NCBI GenBank assembly: GCA_947448695.1
Contig: CANFOL010000021.1
Location: 1-36,775 of the forward strand
Reading direction: 5' to 3'
Source: Burkholderiaceae bacterium
Lineage (GTDB): Bacteria > Pseudomonadota > Gammaproteobacteria > Burkholderiales > Burkholderiaceae
DNA length: 36,775 nt
Shown here: piece after piece, positions 25,159-34,038 of the stretch
Position numbering within the stretch: the stretch's first letter is position 1
How the letters are laid out: each line of letters begins with the position of its first letter
Position numbers and translations under genes: made by a program
Notes under the pieces: generated by a model
Database searches by the model: none
Told to the model about the DNA's origin: nothing
The model's input: the letters and a program-made list of their open reading frames with translations, nothing else

Positions 25159-25614
25159 TCATTTGGAGACCTTGTTTTCAAAATCTGCATACTTATCGTG
25201 GCATGACCTACAAGCGTTATAAAGTTCCCCACCAGCATCAAATAAAGCATCTTTATTTTTGTCTTGTGTTGCTTTCAGAACGACTGAAGCAGTTTGACTT
25301 AACTTAACCGAGTATTCTGCCCATTGTTTGTCATCCTTAGATTTGCCTTTTGCGATCAGAAGATTCCCTGCCTCAACAAGAGTTGCCGCACTATTTCGAA
25401 TGGTCTCCCATTCAGCATCTGTTTTTGGAAATATTTCTTTAGTCCCATTAATATCCGTAATAGATTTCACGGAATCCCAAATGACATCAGCATTTGGGTC
25501 AACAATCCATTCCATGAATTGATTTAAGGTGAGAGAAGGCGACTGGCTAGGTTTTGGACCACATCCAAGCAAGAGCGAACTACACAAAATTAAACCAATA
25601 CATAAAAGTCGCAT
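25159..25614 (-). CDS. Lipoprotein with a C-terminal c-type haem site (cytochrome c'-like)
   Basis: A 151-residue protein. The lipoprotein signal ends LLLGC (Cys18), and the mature chain is helical. The haem motif CRSCH (Cys135, Cys138, His139) is only 12 residues from the C-terminus, the position used by cytochrome c'/c556 four-helix bundles. An aromatic-rich entry helix (LNQFMEWIVDP) and AEWETIRNSAATLVEAGNLL fit that fold. A methionine ligand is not obvious at the usual place, so a five-coordinate haem is possible. It is the last gene of the six-gene minus-strand operon and would be anchored on the periplasmic side. Confidence 0.82.
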   Translation of the reverse strand: MRLLCIGLILCSSLLLGCGPKPSQSPSLTLNQFMEWIVDPNADVIWDSVKSITDINGTKEIFPKTDAEWETIRNSAATLVEAGNLLIAKGKSKDDKQWAEYSVKLSQTASVVLKATQDKNKDALFDAGGELYNACRSCHDKYADFENKVSK

Positions 25615-25699
25615 AAGTACCTCATTATTTAAAGTGAAAGAATATAAAAAAATATCCGGCTTGATAGAGCTGGATATTAAAATCTAAAACTAAAAAAAC

Positions 25700-26131
25700 T
25701 TATTTGACAGTTTCTAAATTAGGGCTTTCTTGAGCTCGAATATCGGCAGTGTAAAACTTACCTGTATCCGCTAAAGTTATCTTTTTAAGAGCACCGCCTT
25801 TATTTCCGTCACGTAATGGACTGAAGTCAACGGTGACCTTATCACCTGGTTTAACTGCAGATCTAGACCATCCTCCCGCGCGAACCAAGTTACCCGGACT
25901 AGTCATTTCCATCAACCATACCGTCTGTGCTTGTCCCTCAGCAAGTGTACCTTCTATAAAAATAGCTACATGAGGATTAGTCCAATGCACCTCTTTAACT
26001 GTTCCTGTAATTTTCAATGATTTTGAATGATCAAACATTGTGGTTGAATGATGTGCATTGACAGGTATCGCAAAAACTCCAATTAATGCGAACGATGCTA
26101 AGAGCCATTTCATATATTTAATTAATTTCAT
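25700..26131 (-). CDS. DUF6152-family exported protein
   Basis: A 143-residue protein with a signal peptide ending near VNAHHSTT. The mature N-terminus HHSTTMFDHSKSLKITGTV, followed by VHWTNPHVAIFIEG and TSPGNLVRAGGWSR, is the DUF6152 signature. The fold is expected to be a small beta barrel (OB-like); the conserved HH near the mature start could bind metal, which is inference. It lies 25 bases after the unknown exported protein and 85 bases before the haem lipoprotein. These two proteins often keep company in environmental proteobacteria as I recall, but the role is unknown. Confidence 0.82.
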   Translation of the reverse strand: MKLIKYMKWLLASFALIGVFAIPVNAHHSTTMFDHSKSLKITGTVKEVHWTNPHVAIFIEGTLAEGQAQTVWLMEMTSPGNLVRAGGWSRSAVKPGDKVTVDFSPLRDGNKGGALKKITLADTGKFYTADIRAQESPNLETVK

Positions 26132-26156
26132 ATTAAATTCCTATCCTATAAGTTAA

Positions 26157-26987
26157 TTATTTGGGGGGGATTCGATTACCGCCGACATCATGTTGAATAG
26201 GTACAAATATATCATTTCCACTTTTATCTTTTCCAGGCGCAAAGTAACCTTCTAAACAAACACCTTCAACGATGTCATATTTTCTAGCACGTTGCCTAAA
26301 ATAAATACGGGTTGTTTTCCAAGATTTTGTGAATACTTTGGGGGCAATGATTTCAATTTCGTCATGTAATTCATCTTTGTTAGCTAAATAAATGCGCTCA
26401 ATAATGCGCATATCACCATTGTTAGGCACTCCCGCAGCCTCACTAATTGCAATTAATGCCTGAGGTAGTACACCAATCGTGTCAATAACTAAAGTATTAC
26501 CTTCCCAACGCCCAATAGAGTGACCATGAAATGTTGGATCTGGATCATCTGGATGAGGTCTACCATCTGTATAAATCCTTCTTAATCGATTACCATCTGA
26601 CTCACCTAGCATCGTCACACGACCAGGGGTAAATAATATTTCCATAGCATTGTGGGTAATCAACATCCAAGCTGGCATTGCTTCGGGCAGGCAATTTACA
26701 AAAAGTGGTGGTGGTCGCCCAGCCTTTTCTTCAGCTAATTGAAATTTAATTAAATCTCCAGCTTCTGGCTTCCAAGGAGGCATATTTGTTTTAGCCTGCA
26801 TATCCTGGTCGGTGATTTTAGGATTCCAAACACCACTCCAATCTGGCAATTTTGCTAGGTTAGCCCAATCCTTTGCGGTAGGTGGTGGATTGATAATTGG
26901 CTTTGAATTTTGCTGAGAGAAGGCAGCAAACTGAAAGCTAACACCTAATAATGCTACAGCCCATATGGCTGCATGTTTTATTTTCAC
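26157..26987 (-). CDS. Exported protein of unknown function with GRWEGNTLVIDT motif
   Basis: A 276-residue protein with a GTG start (26987) and GGAGATAA 9 bases before it. The signal peptide ends near AFSQQ. The mature part has the proline-rich KPIINPPPTAKDW, then LPDWSGVWNP, RVTMLGESDGNRLRRIYTDG, and the strongly conserved-looking GHSIGRWEGNTLVIDTIGV, then DELHDEIEI. This pattern occurs in unnamed exported proteins of environmental bacteria; no enzyme class is known to me. The WSGVW and GRWEGNTLV blocks suggest a lipocalin- or beta-propeller-like barrel, which is inference. It is placed between the membrane pair and the DUF6152 gene. Confidence 0.78.
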   Translation of the reverse strand: MKIKHAAIWAVALLGVSFQFAAFSQQNSKPIINPPPTAKDWANLAKLPDWSGVWNPKITDQDMQAKTNMPPWKPEAGDLIKFQLAEEKAGRPPPLFVNCLPEAMPAWMLITHNAMEILFTPGRVTMLGESDGNRLRRIYTDGRPHPDDPDPTFHGHSIGRWEGNTLVIDTIGVLPQALIAISEAAGVPNNGDMRIIERIYLANKDELHDEIEIIAPKVFTKSWKTTRIYFRQRARKYDIVEGVCLEGYFAPGKDKSGNDIFVPIQHDVGGNRIPPK

Positions 26988-27018
26988 TAGAGTTATCTCC
27001 TTATTTACTTTATTTAAA

Positions 27019-27543
27019 TCACGAATTTGATAATGTTGGCACCAAAGAAAAACCTATTAAACGTCCAAATATAATTACACCTGTCCAAATCAAAATAGAG
27101 CAAGTTGCGCCGACTTTAGCCAAAACAGGTAAATCAATAGCCTTGTTCCAATATGTTAGTTTTTTTCCATACAAATGCTGAAAGATGCTCATGTTTAAGC
27201 CTGCACATATTAGAAGACATATTTTGAATAAAAAATTAGCATTATTAGCATAGCTCAGAGGGTTAGAAATAAATAATAAAAACCCAGTAACAAACGAAAG
27301 AATAAAGGCCATCCATGTAATAAATAAGTATTGAGAGCTAAACTCATGAATCGCACGGTCTCTAAATCCAAGGTTTAAAAGCCGTAAGTCTACTAAGACA
27401 ATCGAGCCAAAAACTAATGTAACGCCAAGTACATGAAACGCTTCGATCCAAGGAAATAAAACCTCGTTTTCTGCTATCGCAATGGATAGTGGAGTGTCCA
27501 TAAGCCAATGAAGAAATGGTAAAAATATGGTCGGCATTATCAA
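27019..27543 (-). CDS. Four-helix membrane protein, DUF6644-like
   Basis: 172-174 residues with four predicted membrane segments. Conserved-looking pieces are WIEAFHVLGVTLVFGSIVLV, followed by DLRLLNLGFRD, then LSFVTGFLLFISNP and FLFKICLLICAGLNM, with QH just after. Two histidines at helix ends (FH and QH) could serve as b-type haem or quinone ligands, which is inference. The first start is TTG (27543), 5 bases after AGGAG; the ATG at 27537 is 11 bases from it, and either may be used. It is probably a distant paralogue of the next gene upstream. The DUF6644 call is by memory of the pattern. Confidence 0.72.
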   Translation of the reverse strand: MIMPTIFLPFLHWLMDTPLSIAIAENEVLFPWIEAFHVLGVTLVFGSIVLVDLRLLNLGFRDRAIHEFSSQYLFITWMAFILSFVTGFLLFISNPLSYANNANFLFKICLLICAGLNMSIFQHLYGKKLTYWNKAIDLPVLAKVGATCSILIWTGVIIFGRLIGFSLVPTLSNS

Positions 27544-27555
27544 ATAACTCCTTGA

Positions 27556-28023
27556 CTAAACATAAGCAATCCATCGACCAGAAAATACTACCCCAAGCCA
27601 CATTGCAACGGCAAATAAACTCAAAGCACGTGAAATTTCTTGTGAATTTTTAAGCTGTTTAAAAAGATAAAAATTACAGAGTAGGGCAATTAACAAAAAA
27701 ACCATTTTTATCTGAAAAGCATCATTTGCTAGGGAGCGTGCAGGTTCGCCAATAATTAATACGGATCCACTTAGTAAAAGAATGATTAAGCTTAAGTAGA
27801 GATATGTTTTAAATTGATGTGCTATTGTGTGGACACCGAGTTGACTTTGATTCAACCTGAGGAACGAAGAATAAATGGTCAATGAACTTATTAAGATTGC
27901 TGCAATTGCAAAAATATGAATGATTTGAACTAAAGGAACTACCCATGAGTTTTTTTGAATAAATAAACTCATGGATGTTGACTCAATGGCATTACAAAGA
28001 GCTAATAATTCTGGAGGGCGCAT
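27556..28023 (-). CDS. Second four-helix membrane protein, DUF6644-like
   Basis: 155 residues, ATG start (28023), four predicted membrane segments. The layout parallels its downstream neighbour: an amphipathic N-terminus (ELLALCNAIESTSMS), then PLVQIIHIFAIAAILISSLT with a histidine at the same place as FHVLG, then LILLLSGSVLIIGEP and FQIKMVFLLIALLCNFYLF. This suggests an old duplication giving a heterodimeric pair. Only 2 bases separate it from the DUF1080 gene, and 12 from the next gene. Function unknown; a haem-binding membrane subunit is the leading guess. Confidence 0.72.
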   Translation of the reverse strand: MRPPELLALCNAIESTSMSLFIQKNSWVVPLVQIIHIFAIAAILISSLTIYSSFLRLNQSQLGVHTIAHQFKTYLYLSLIILLLSGSVLIIGEPARSLANDAFQIKMVFLLIALLCNFYLFKQLKNSQEISRALSLFAVAMWLGVVFSGRWIAYV

Positions 28024-28025
28024 AA

Positions 28026-28637
28026 CTAGTTACTTAAATTTTTAATATAAATATTTCTAAATTTAATGATCCCAGAGCCATACTGTAAAGCAATAAATCC
28101 ATCCTTAAGGCGGTTATCTGTTGCACTTGCAACTATCTCCCCGTTTAATTTGACTGTTAATTGATTACCCTTTGCTGTGATTTCCATAACATTCCATTTC
28201 CCACCTGCAAGCGGGTAAGGGGCTTTTACTTTAGCAACATCTACTATTGCACCTGTTCCGTAGACTGGGTCTGGTCTTGTATCCCAGATATTAACTTCAT
28301 AACAATCCACAGCAGTTATTTTTGCAGGATTCGCGCAACGTATAAAAATCCCACTATTCGTCTGCGCATCAGCCCAAAATTCAGTATAAATCTCAAAATC
28401 TTTATATTTTGTTTTGTTAACTAGGAAACTCGCGTCTTTACCATTCAAAAGATCAGCTTGTAGGACTCCGTGTTGAATTCTCCAGTTGGCACTCGATACT
28501 TGCGCCCATTGATTTAAGTTACTCGATTTATCAAATAAAGTTATCCAGCCTTCACCATTCGGTCTAGATAGATTCGCGCAGGAAACGAGTAGAGAAAATA
28601 AAAAAAGAAAAGTGCACTTATTGATGAACGATTTCAT
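28026..28637 (-). CDS. DUF1080 (3-keto-disaccharide hydrolase-like) lipoprotein
   Basis: A 203-residue protein. The lipobox is LVSC (Cys20). The mature part is a single DUF1080 concanavalin-like domain: GWITLFDKSSNLNQW, then YKDFEIYTEFWADAQTNSGIFIRC, YEVNIWDTRPDP, GKWNVMEITAKGNQLTVKLNG and IALQYGSGIIKFRNIYIK. DUF1080 domains include 3-keto-glycoside hydrolases, and bind or cleave oxidised sugars. It is the first gene of the operon, with an AT-rich leader upstream. An envelope-anchored hydrolase heading a set of membrane and haem proteins suggests coupled oxidation and cleavage of a substrate, which is inference. Confidence 0.83.
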   Translation of the reverse strand: MKSFINKCTFLFLFSLLVSCANLSRPNGEGWITLFDKSSNLNQWAQVSSANWRIQHGVLQADLLNGKDASFLVNKTKYKDFEIYTEFWADAQTNSGIFIRCANPAKITAVDCYEVNIWDTRPDPVYGTGAIVDVAKVKAPYPLAGGKWNVMEITAKGNQLTVKLNGEIVASATDNRLKDGFIALQYGSGIIKFRNIYIKNLSN

Positions 28638-28842
28638 GACGCCCCCTATTTTTAATAATTATTATTAACCTTAACATAATTAGGGGTAATAAACAATAGA
28701 GTTAGTCCCGCCATTTAGTGCCATACAGATACCTTAGCTTCTGACCACGATTCATTCAGCGACTTTTGTCATCTGGTGCACAATTTTCTTTTAATCCGTT
28801 GGTCACGAGGTCTTTACGGACACATGGTTTAAACTTCCCACC
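28638..28842. other. Operon leader and flank of the IS graveyard
   Basis: About 205 bases. The first 60 are AT-rich and should hold the promoter of the DUF1080 operon. The rest is probably the outer end of the IS481-like remnant: an ATGTGTCCG piece (28818-28826 on minus) resembles the ends of such elements. Confidence 0.4.
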
Positions 28843-29021
28843 GAGCACATCCCAATTAATTTGCGGCCACAAGGATTCTCGATGGCATTTACCTTTCAAG
28901 ATTCCAGATCAAAGTAACCCATATCGTAATCCATAAAACTCACTAACCAAACATCTTCTTCGACTTGTCGAAGTCTAAGGTCGTCTCCTGCAAAAATGGT
29001 GCTGAGATGTATCTTCTTGCG
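28843..29021 (-). mobile_element. IS481-like transposase C-terminal remnant
   Basis: On minus, bases 29021 to 28843 read FAGDDLRLRQVEEDVWLVSF, MDYDMGYFDLES, stop (28896-28898), then a weak continuation VNAIENPCGRKL. The WLVSFMDYDLGYFDLE-type block followed by a P.ENPFGPK.LPMS-type ending is the tail of integrase-core (IS481-like) transposases. The catalytic core is missing, so the element is dead. A 7-base perfect hairpin (CTTCGAC, 28958-28964, and GTCGAAG, 28967-28973) lies inside. The family name is from memory; a search would settle it. Confidence 0.6.
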
Positions 29022-29403
29022 TTCTCTGTATGGTGACGAATAAAACATCAAAATTAGTAGGTAATACCGTCATTAATGAACTTAAGGCATTCGCTCCACT
29101 TTTTAAAATAATGGCTTTTGATAATGGGAAAGAATTTGCAGAGCATCAACGGATGGTTGGTGAGCTTCAATCTACCACCTATTTTGAAGATCCCTTTACT
29201 CATTGGTAAATGGGCTTATACGAAAACCTGAATGGTTTAGTCAGGCAATATAACCCAAAAAACGTTCATTATCTAAAGTAACTCAAGATAAGATTAAAAT
29301 ATTACAACATCAATTAAATAACTGGTCACGAAAAAGATTAGGGTTTAAAACACCTAATGAAGTTTTTATGCAGTCTCTAACCTGTGTTGCACTTCGTACT
29401 TGA
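29012..29403 (+). mobile_element. IS30-family transposase remnant
   Basis: From 29033 the plus frame reads VTNKTSKLVGNTVINELK, then IMAFDNGKEFAEHQ (catalytic DNGKEF block), then TTYFEDPFTHW, stop TAA (29207-29209), and LYENLNGLVRQYNPKN with the catalytic glutamate region. A frameshift near 29278 leads to VTQDKIKILQHQLNNWSRKR and LGFKTPNEVF, ending at TGA 29401-29403. This order is typical of IS30 transposases. The N-terminal half is gone. It ends 57 bases before icd, so the promoter of icd may lie in or near the remnant. Confidence 0.85.
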
Positions 29404-29459
29404 ATCCACCGGTTAATAATTGATCCAATTTTAGAGTTTATTGACGCCAAAGGAAAGAC

Positions 29460-31697
29460 ATGAGTAATAATCAATCACGAATCATTTATACCCTAACTGA
29501 TGAAGCCCCAATGCTTGCTACAGTTAGTTTTTTGCCACTTGTCAAAAGCTTTGCAGCGCAAGCGGGTATTGATGTTGTTTCAAGTGATATTTCTTTAGCT
29601 GCTCGTATCTTGGGTGAGTTTCCAGAGTACTTATCCGATGCACAAAAACTCCCAAATAACTTAGCAGAATTAGGACAACTTACATTACAGCCTTATGCCA
29701 ACATTATTAAATTACCAAATATTAGCGCCCCAATTGCTCAATTAGTCAGCGCCATTAAAGAATTACAGTCTAAGGGTTATCAAATTCCAGATTACCCAGA
29801 GTCACCCAAAACTGATGAAGAAAAAGTTATTCAAGCTAAATATACCAAATGCACTGGTAGCGCTGTTAATCCAGTTTTGCGCGAAGGAAACTCTGACCGT
29901 CGTGCTCCCCGCGCTGTAAAAGAATTTGCCAGGAAGAATCCCCATTCGATGGGAGTCTGGAGCCAAGCATCTCCTTCCCATGTTTCCCATATGCCTCGTG
30001 GCGATTTCTATGCCGGTGAAAAATCAATCACTTTAGATAAAGCACGTGATGTAAAAATGGAATTGATAACCAAAAGCGGCAAGGTGGTGATTCTTAAATC
30101 TAAAGTTTCACTACTTGATAAAGAAATCATTGATAGCATGTTCATGAGTAAAAAAGCTTTACTCGATTTTTATGAAAATGAGATGGAAGATGCTCGCAAA
30201 ACAGGCCTTCTATTTTCTTTACATGTTAAAGCTACCATGATGAAGGTTTCTCACCCCATTGTCTTTGGCCATTGTGTCCGCGTTTTTTATAAAGATGCTT
30301 TTGCTAAACATGGTCAATTATTTGATGAATTAGGTGTCAACGTTAATAACGGGATGGTTAATTTATACGATAAGATAGCTAGCTTGCCACAAAGTAAGCA
30401 AGATGAAATTAAACAGGATCTAAAGGCTTGCCACGCCAATCGTCCTGAATTAGCGATGGTAGACTCCGCTAAAGGTATTGACAACTTTCATTCGCCAAAC
30501 GATATTATCGTTGACGCATCCTTACCCGTCATGATTCGTAATGGCGGCAAGATGTGGGGGAAAGATGGTGATTTGAAAAATGTTAAGGCCACTATCCCTG
30601 AATCTACCTTTGCAAGAATTTATCAAGAAGTGATTGGGTTTTGTAAGTGGCATGGTAATTTTGACCCCAAAACAATGGGGACCGTTCCTAATGTTGGCCT
30701 GATGGCACAACAAGCGGAAGAATACGGCTCACATGATAAAACCTTCGAGATTCCTGAAGATGGTGTAGCTAATATTACTGATATTGCTACTGGTGAGGTT
30801 CTCATGAGCCAAAATGTAGAAACGGGAGATATTTGGCGGATGTGCCAAGTAAAAGACGCGCCAATTCGTGATTGGGTAAAGCTAGCCGTCAATCGCGCTC
30901 GCAACTCAGGTATGCCCGCAGTATTTTGGCTAGACCCTTATCGCCCCCATGAAAACGAATTAATTAAAAAGGTCAATTCCTATCTTAAAGATTATGACTT
31001 GAATGGTTTAGATATTCAAATTATGTCGCAAGTAAGAGCCATGCGCTATACCCTAGAGCGTGTTGTTCGCGGTCTTGATACTATTTCTGTTACTGGGAAT
31101 ATCTTACGTGACTATTTGACTGATTTATTTCCTATTATGGAATTGGGTACTTCTTCAAAAATGCTATCCATCGTGCCATTGATGGCCGGTGGTGGGATGT
31201 ATGAAACTGGAGCCGGCGGTTCAGCTCCAAAACATGTTCAACAACTTTTGGAGGAAAACCACTTGCGCTGGGACTCCCTTGGTGAGTTTTTAGCCCTAGC
31301 AGTTTCATTTGAAGATCTAGGTATTAAAAATAACAATCACAAAGCTAAACTCCTTGCAAAAACTTTGGATGCTGCAACAGGAACTTTACTAGATCAGCGT
31401 AAAAATCCTTCTCCTAAAACGGGTGAACTTGATAATCGTGGCAGTCAATTTTATTTAGCCATGTATTGGGCTCAAGAATTAGCCGCTCAAAATGAAGACC
31501 AAGACTTAAAGGCGAAGTTTACTGCTTTAGCAAAGGCACTTTCTGATAATGAAAAAAATATCGTGAGTGAGTTAGCTCAGATTCAAGGCAAGCCAGTTGA
31601 TATCGGCGGTTATTATTTACCTGATATGCAAAAATTGTCTAAGGTAATGTGTCCAAGCCCAAGCTTTAACAATATCTTGAAAAACTTTCAAGCTTAG
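29460..31697 (+). CDS. icd: Monomeric NADP-dependent isocitrate dehydrogenase
   Basis: A 745-residue protein, the usual length of the monomeric class (about 740). It starts [16 protein letters not shown] and carries the class blocks [36 protein letters not shown] (here [19 protein letters not shown]), [34 protein letters not shown] and [19 protein letters not shown]. The enzyme converts isocitrate to 2-oxoglutarate, yielding NADPH, in the TCA cycle. The start ATG has AAAGGAAA before it. The gene is monocistronic, with a strong terminator, and the dead IS30 copy sits right upstream. Confidence 0.97.
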   Translation: MSNNQSRIIYTLTDEAPMLATVSFLPLVKSFAAQAGIDVVSSDISLAARILGEFPEYLSDAQKLPNNLAELGQLTLQPYANIIKLPNISAPIAQLVSAIKELQSKGYQIPDYPESPKTDEEKVIQAKYTKCTGSAVNPVLREGNSDRRAPRAVKEFARKNPHSMGVWSQASPSHVSHMPRGDFYAGEKSITLDKARDVKMELITKSGKVVILKSKVSLLDKEIIDSMFMSKKALLDFYENEMEDARKTGLLFSLHVKATMMKVSHPIVFGHCVRVFYKDAFAKHGQLFDELGVNVNNGMVNLYDKIASLPQSKQDEIKQDLKACHANRPELAMVDSAKGIDNFHSPNDIIVDASLPVMIRNGGKMWGKDGDLKNVKATIPESTFARIYQEVIGFCKWHGNFDPKTMGTVPNVGLMAQQAEEYGSHDKTFEIPEDGVANITDIATGEVLMSQNVETGDIWRMCQVKDAPIRDWVKLAVNRARNSGMPAVFWLDPYRPHENELIKKVNSYLKDYDLNGLDIQIMSQVRAMRYTLERVVRGLDTISVTGNILRDYLTDLFPIMELGTSSKMLSIVPLMAGGGMYETGAGGSAPKHVQQLLEENHLRWDSLGEFLALAVSFEDLGIKNNNHKAKLLAKTLDAATGTLLDQRKNPSPKTGELDNRGSQFYLAMYWAQELAAQNEDQDLKAKFTALAKALSDNEKNIVSELAQIQGKPVDIGGYYLPDMQKLSKVMCPSPSFNNILKNFQA

Positions 31698-31712
31698 TTA
31701 GTTTTTTATATT

Positions 31713-31743
31713 AACCAACATTCCTTAATCAGGAATGTTGGTT
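31713..31743 (+). terminator. Terminator after icd
   Basis: A perfect 13-base stem, AACCAACATTCCT (31713-31725) and AGGAATGTTGGTT (31731-31743), has a 5-base loop and is followed by TGTATT. It lies between icd and the convergent Bug gene and can act on both strands. Confidence 0.85.
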
Positions 31744-31764
31744 TGTATTGACTAAGACCTACTT

Positions 31765-32742
31765 TTATTCAGATCTGATTTGAGCAGCCTTCACAATTGG
31801 CGCAAAGCGAATTAAGTCGCCTTTTATTTGTTCACTAAATTTTTCAGGTGTTCCAGAAGATCCGAAGATACCCATAGATAAGAGCTTCGCTCTTCCTTCT
31901 GGAGAGTTCAGGATCTCATTTAACGCCTCATTCAGTTTAATAATAATCGGTTTAGGTGTTTTTGCTGGAGCCAATAATCCAACCCAATCATCAATCACAA
32001 AATCTTTCACACCACTCTCTATAAAGGTTGGCACGTCAGGCATACTTGGACTACGCTTTGCACTTGATACGGCAATAGCTTTAATTCTTCCGGTAGAAAC
32101 ATACTGATTTGCTCCAGCAACTGCTGTGTAAACTAATGGGATATTGCCACCCAACAAATCGAGCAAAGCCTGACCACCGCCTTTATATGGAATATGAACT
32201 AAATTTGCGCCCGTCTTTTGCTTAAATAGTTCTCCAGCAATATGTGGCGTTCCGCCAGCACCTGATGTTCCATAAGAGAGTCCGCTGGGATCTTTTTTAG
32301 ATATAGCAATCACATCCGCCAAACTCTTACCCTGAAAATCATTATTTGCAACCAGTATCAAAATAGCATCACCAATTTTTCCGATTGGAGCAAAATCTTT
32401 TACGCTATCAAATGGAACCTTTTCAAAAAGAGAAGGGTTAATCGATAAAGTTCCTGCGTATCCTAATAATAAGGTGTAGCCATCTGGCTCAGCAGTAGCC
32501 ACCATATTCGAACCGATGTTCCCTGAGGCTCCTGGTTTGTTATCCGCAATCACTTGTTGCCCCAGTTTCAAGGAAAGCTGTTCTGCAATAAAACGACCCG
32601 AGGTATCCGTCACACCACCTGGTGTGAACGGAATGATTAAACGGATAGGTCGATTGGGATAGCTCGATTGACCAAAACTAGTTAATGGAAGGATCGCAGT
32701 AAGTAAAAAAATGGCGGGTGAGAGATAACGATAGAGTTTCAT
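31765..32742 (-). CDS. Bug-family TTT substrate-binding protein (second copy)
   Basis: A 325-residue periplasmic binding protein with a signal peptide (FLLTAILPLTSFGQS). Family blocks: YPNRPIRLIIPFTPGGVTD, ADNKPGASGNIGS, VHIPYKGGGQALLDLLGG and MPDVPTFIESG. It lies 21 bases after the lyase gene on the same strand, forming an operon with it. A ligand such as a C4-C6 carboxylate that the neighbouring lyase can cleave is a reasonable inference. No TctA/TctB is present in the window. Confidence 0.93.
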   Translation of the reverse strand: MKLYRYLSPAIFLLTAILPLTSFGQSSYPNRPIRLIIPFTPGGVTDTSGRFIAEQLSLKLGQQVIADNKPGASGNIGSNMVATAEPDGYTLLLGYAGTLSINPSLFEKVPFDSVKDFAPIGKIGDAILILVANNDFQGKSLADVIAISKKDPSGLSYGTSGAGGTPHIAGELFKQKTGANLVHIPYKGGGQALLDLLGGNIPLVYTAVAGANQYVSTGRIKAIAVSSAKRSPSMPDVPTFIESGVKDFVIDDWVGLLAPAKTPKPIIIKLNEALNEILNSPEGRAKLLSMGIFGSSGTPEKFSEQIKGDLIRFAPIVKAAQIRSE

Positions 32743-32763
32743 GGCAAGCCTCTTTAGATAGTT

Positions 32764-33639
32764 TTACTTCGTCTCAACAAAACACTTTTCAAATTCCCAA
32801 ACATCTTCAAAGCCCATTAGCTTTGATAAGTCACCAAAATCATATAAATCTACTGGATTATTGACTGATGATCCAGAATCTTTAAAGTGTTCATATACCT
32901 TAGTCATGGCCTGAGCAGAAGCAAGCAAAGCGGTTACTGGGAAAATAGCAATCTTGTAGCCTAATTGCTCTAACTCCATCTTCGAGAGAACCGGTGTTCT
33001 ACCCTTTTCTACCATATTAGCAATTAAAGGATGATTTGGAAATGTCTCGCCAATACGCCTCATTTCTTCTTGAGTTTCTGGAGATTCAATAAATAAAATA
33101 TCTGCGCCGGCTCTAGCGTAAGCTTCACCACGTCTGAGTGCCTCATCTAAACCTAATGTAGTTCTGGCATCGGTTCTAGCAATAATTTTGAAGTTAGGAT
33201 CTGTGCGCGATGCTACAGCAACTTCAATCTTTTTAATCATATCTTCCATGGGAATTACTCTTCGCCCAGGCGTATGCCCACATTTTTTCGGGAACTCTTG
33301 ATCTTCCAGCTGAATCGCAACGGCTCCAGCAGCTTCATAACCTCGAATTGTGTGACGCACATTTAATAAACCACCATACCCAGTATCTCCATCTGCTATT
33401 AATGGAGTCTTAGCCATTTGTGCCATTGCAGTAACTCTACCAACCATCTCAGTATAGGTAGCTAAACCTGCGTCTGGCAGTCCAAGCAATGAAGCGACAG
33501 TGCCATAGCCTGTCATATAGAGTGCATCGAAATTCATACGATCGGCCAAGCGCAACGAAACCATCTCATAAACACCAGGTGCAACTATCAATCCAGCACT
33601 ACTGAGTCGCTGATTAAATAGATTTCTTTTAGTAGTCAT
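32764..33639 (-). CDS. Isocitrate lyase/PEP mutase family carbon-carbon lyase
   Basis: A 291-residue TIM-barrel enzyme. Substrate- and Mg-binding blocks are visible: MTGYGTVASLLGLPD near residue 40, ADGDTGYGG for metal ligands, QLEDQEFPKKCGH with the catalytic cysteine in KKCGH, and IARTDA. These match the 2,3-dimethylmalate lyase/methylisocitrate-lyase-like branch more than PEP mutase itself (which lacks KKCGH). The enzyme likely splits a substituted malate into pyruvate or glyoxylate plus a second acid. It sits upstream of a Bug receptor in the same operon; the exact substrate is unknown. Confidence 0.88.
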   Translation of the reverse strand: MTTKRNLFNQRLSSAGLIVAPGVYEMVSLRLADRMNFDALYMTGYGTVASLLGLPDAGLATYTEMVGRVTAMAQMAKTPLIADGDTGYGGLLNVRHTIRGYEAAGAVAIQLEDQEFPKKCGHTPGRRVIPMEDMIKKIEVAVASRTDPNFKIIARTDARTTLGLDEALRRGEAYARAGADILFIESPETQEEMRRIGETFPNHPLIANMVEKGRTPVLSKMELEQLGYKIAIFPVTALLASAQAMTKVYEHFKDSGSSVNNPVDLYDFGDLSKLMGFEDVWEFEKCFVETK

Positions 33640-34038
33640 ATATCTCTTTATTTATTTATATATTTTTTGCTATTCTCTCAGGACTTTTTTCGAGTTGCTC
33701 AGTATTACAAATTTTTAAAAAAACTTAGGCCTAATATAAATCAAAAGTTTATTGTTACATAAAGTAACGCTCAAAAGCAAAGCCTCTACCAATTCTGATG
33801 AGGGTTTAAATTTTTGGTAAGCCATCAGGGACATGAACCCTAGGCTAAAGGATTATTAGAGCCGATAACCTTAATAGAAATCCATAGTATGGAACTCTAC
33901 AAGAGGTGAGGTAAAGTCTTGTTAGCGCTTTTAAATCACCAAATGAACGTTACAACTTAGCCTAAAGGGTTACTTAAAGTAACGTAAAAACCAACCCGAA
34001 GCTTAGTATCTAATCTCAGTCCTAACCCTTGAATTCTA
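33640..34038. other. Intergenic region with structured repeats
   Basis: 399 bases without a coding frame between two minus-strand genes. It contains the hairpin repeat at 33754-33810, a second ACGTTACAACTTAG piece (33947-33960) and a 15-base palindrome GTTACTTAAAGTAAC (33969-33983). The first 60 bases should hold the lyase operon promoter. Confidence 0.5.
33754..33810. repeat. Copy of the intergenic hairpin repeat
   Basis: GTTACATAAAGTAAC (small hairpin), then GCTCAAAAGCAAAGCCTC, then TGATGAGGGTTT. The block order matches the copies at 8388-8442 and 10639-10695, including the leading GTTAC element. Confidence 0.55.

Noticed and set aside
28759..28896. Minus-strand frame reading INWDVLGGKFKPCVRKDL and NGLKENCAPDD
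   Set aside because: It looks protein-like but has no start, and overlaps the outer end of the IS481-like remnant in another frame; probably transposon end sequence.
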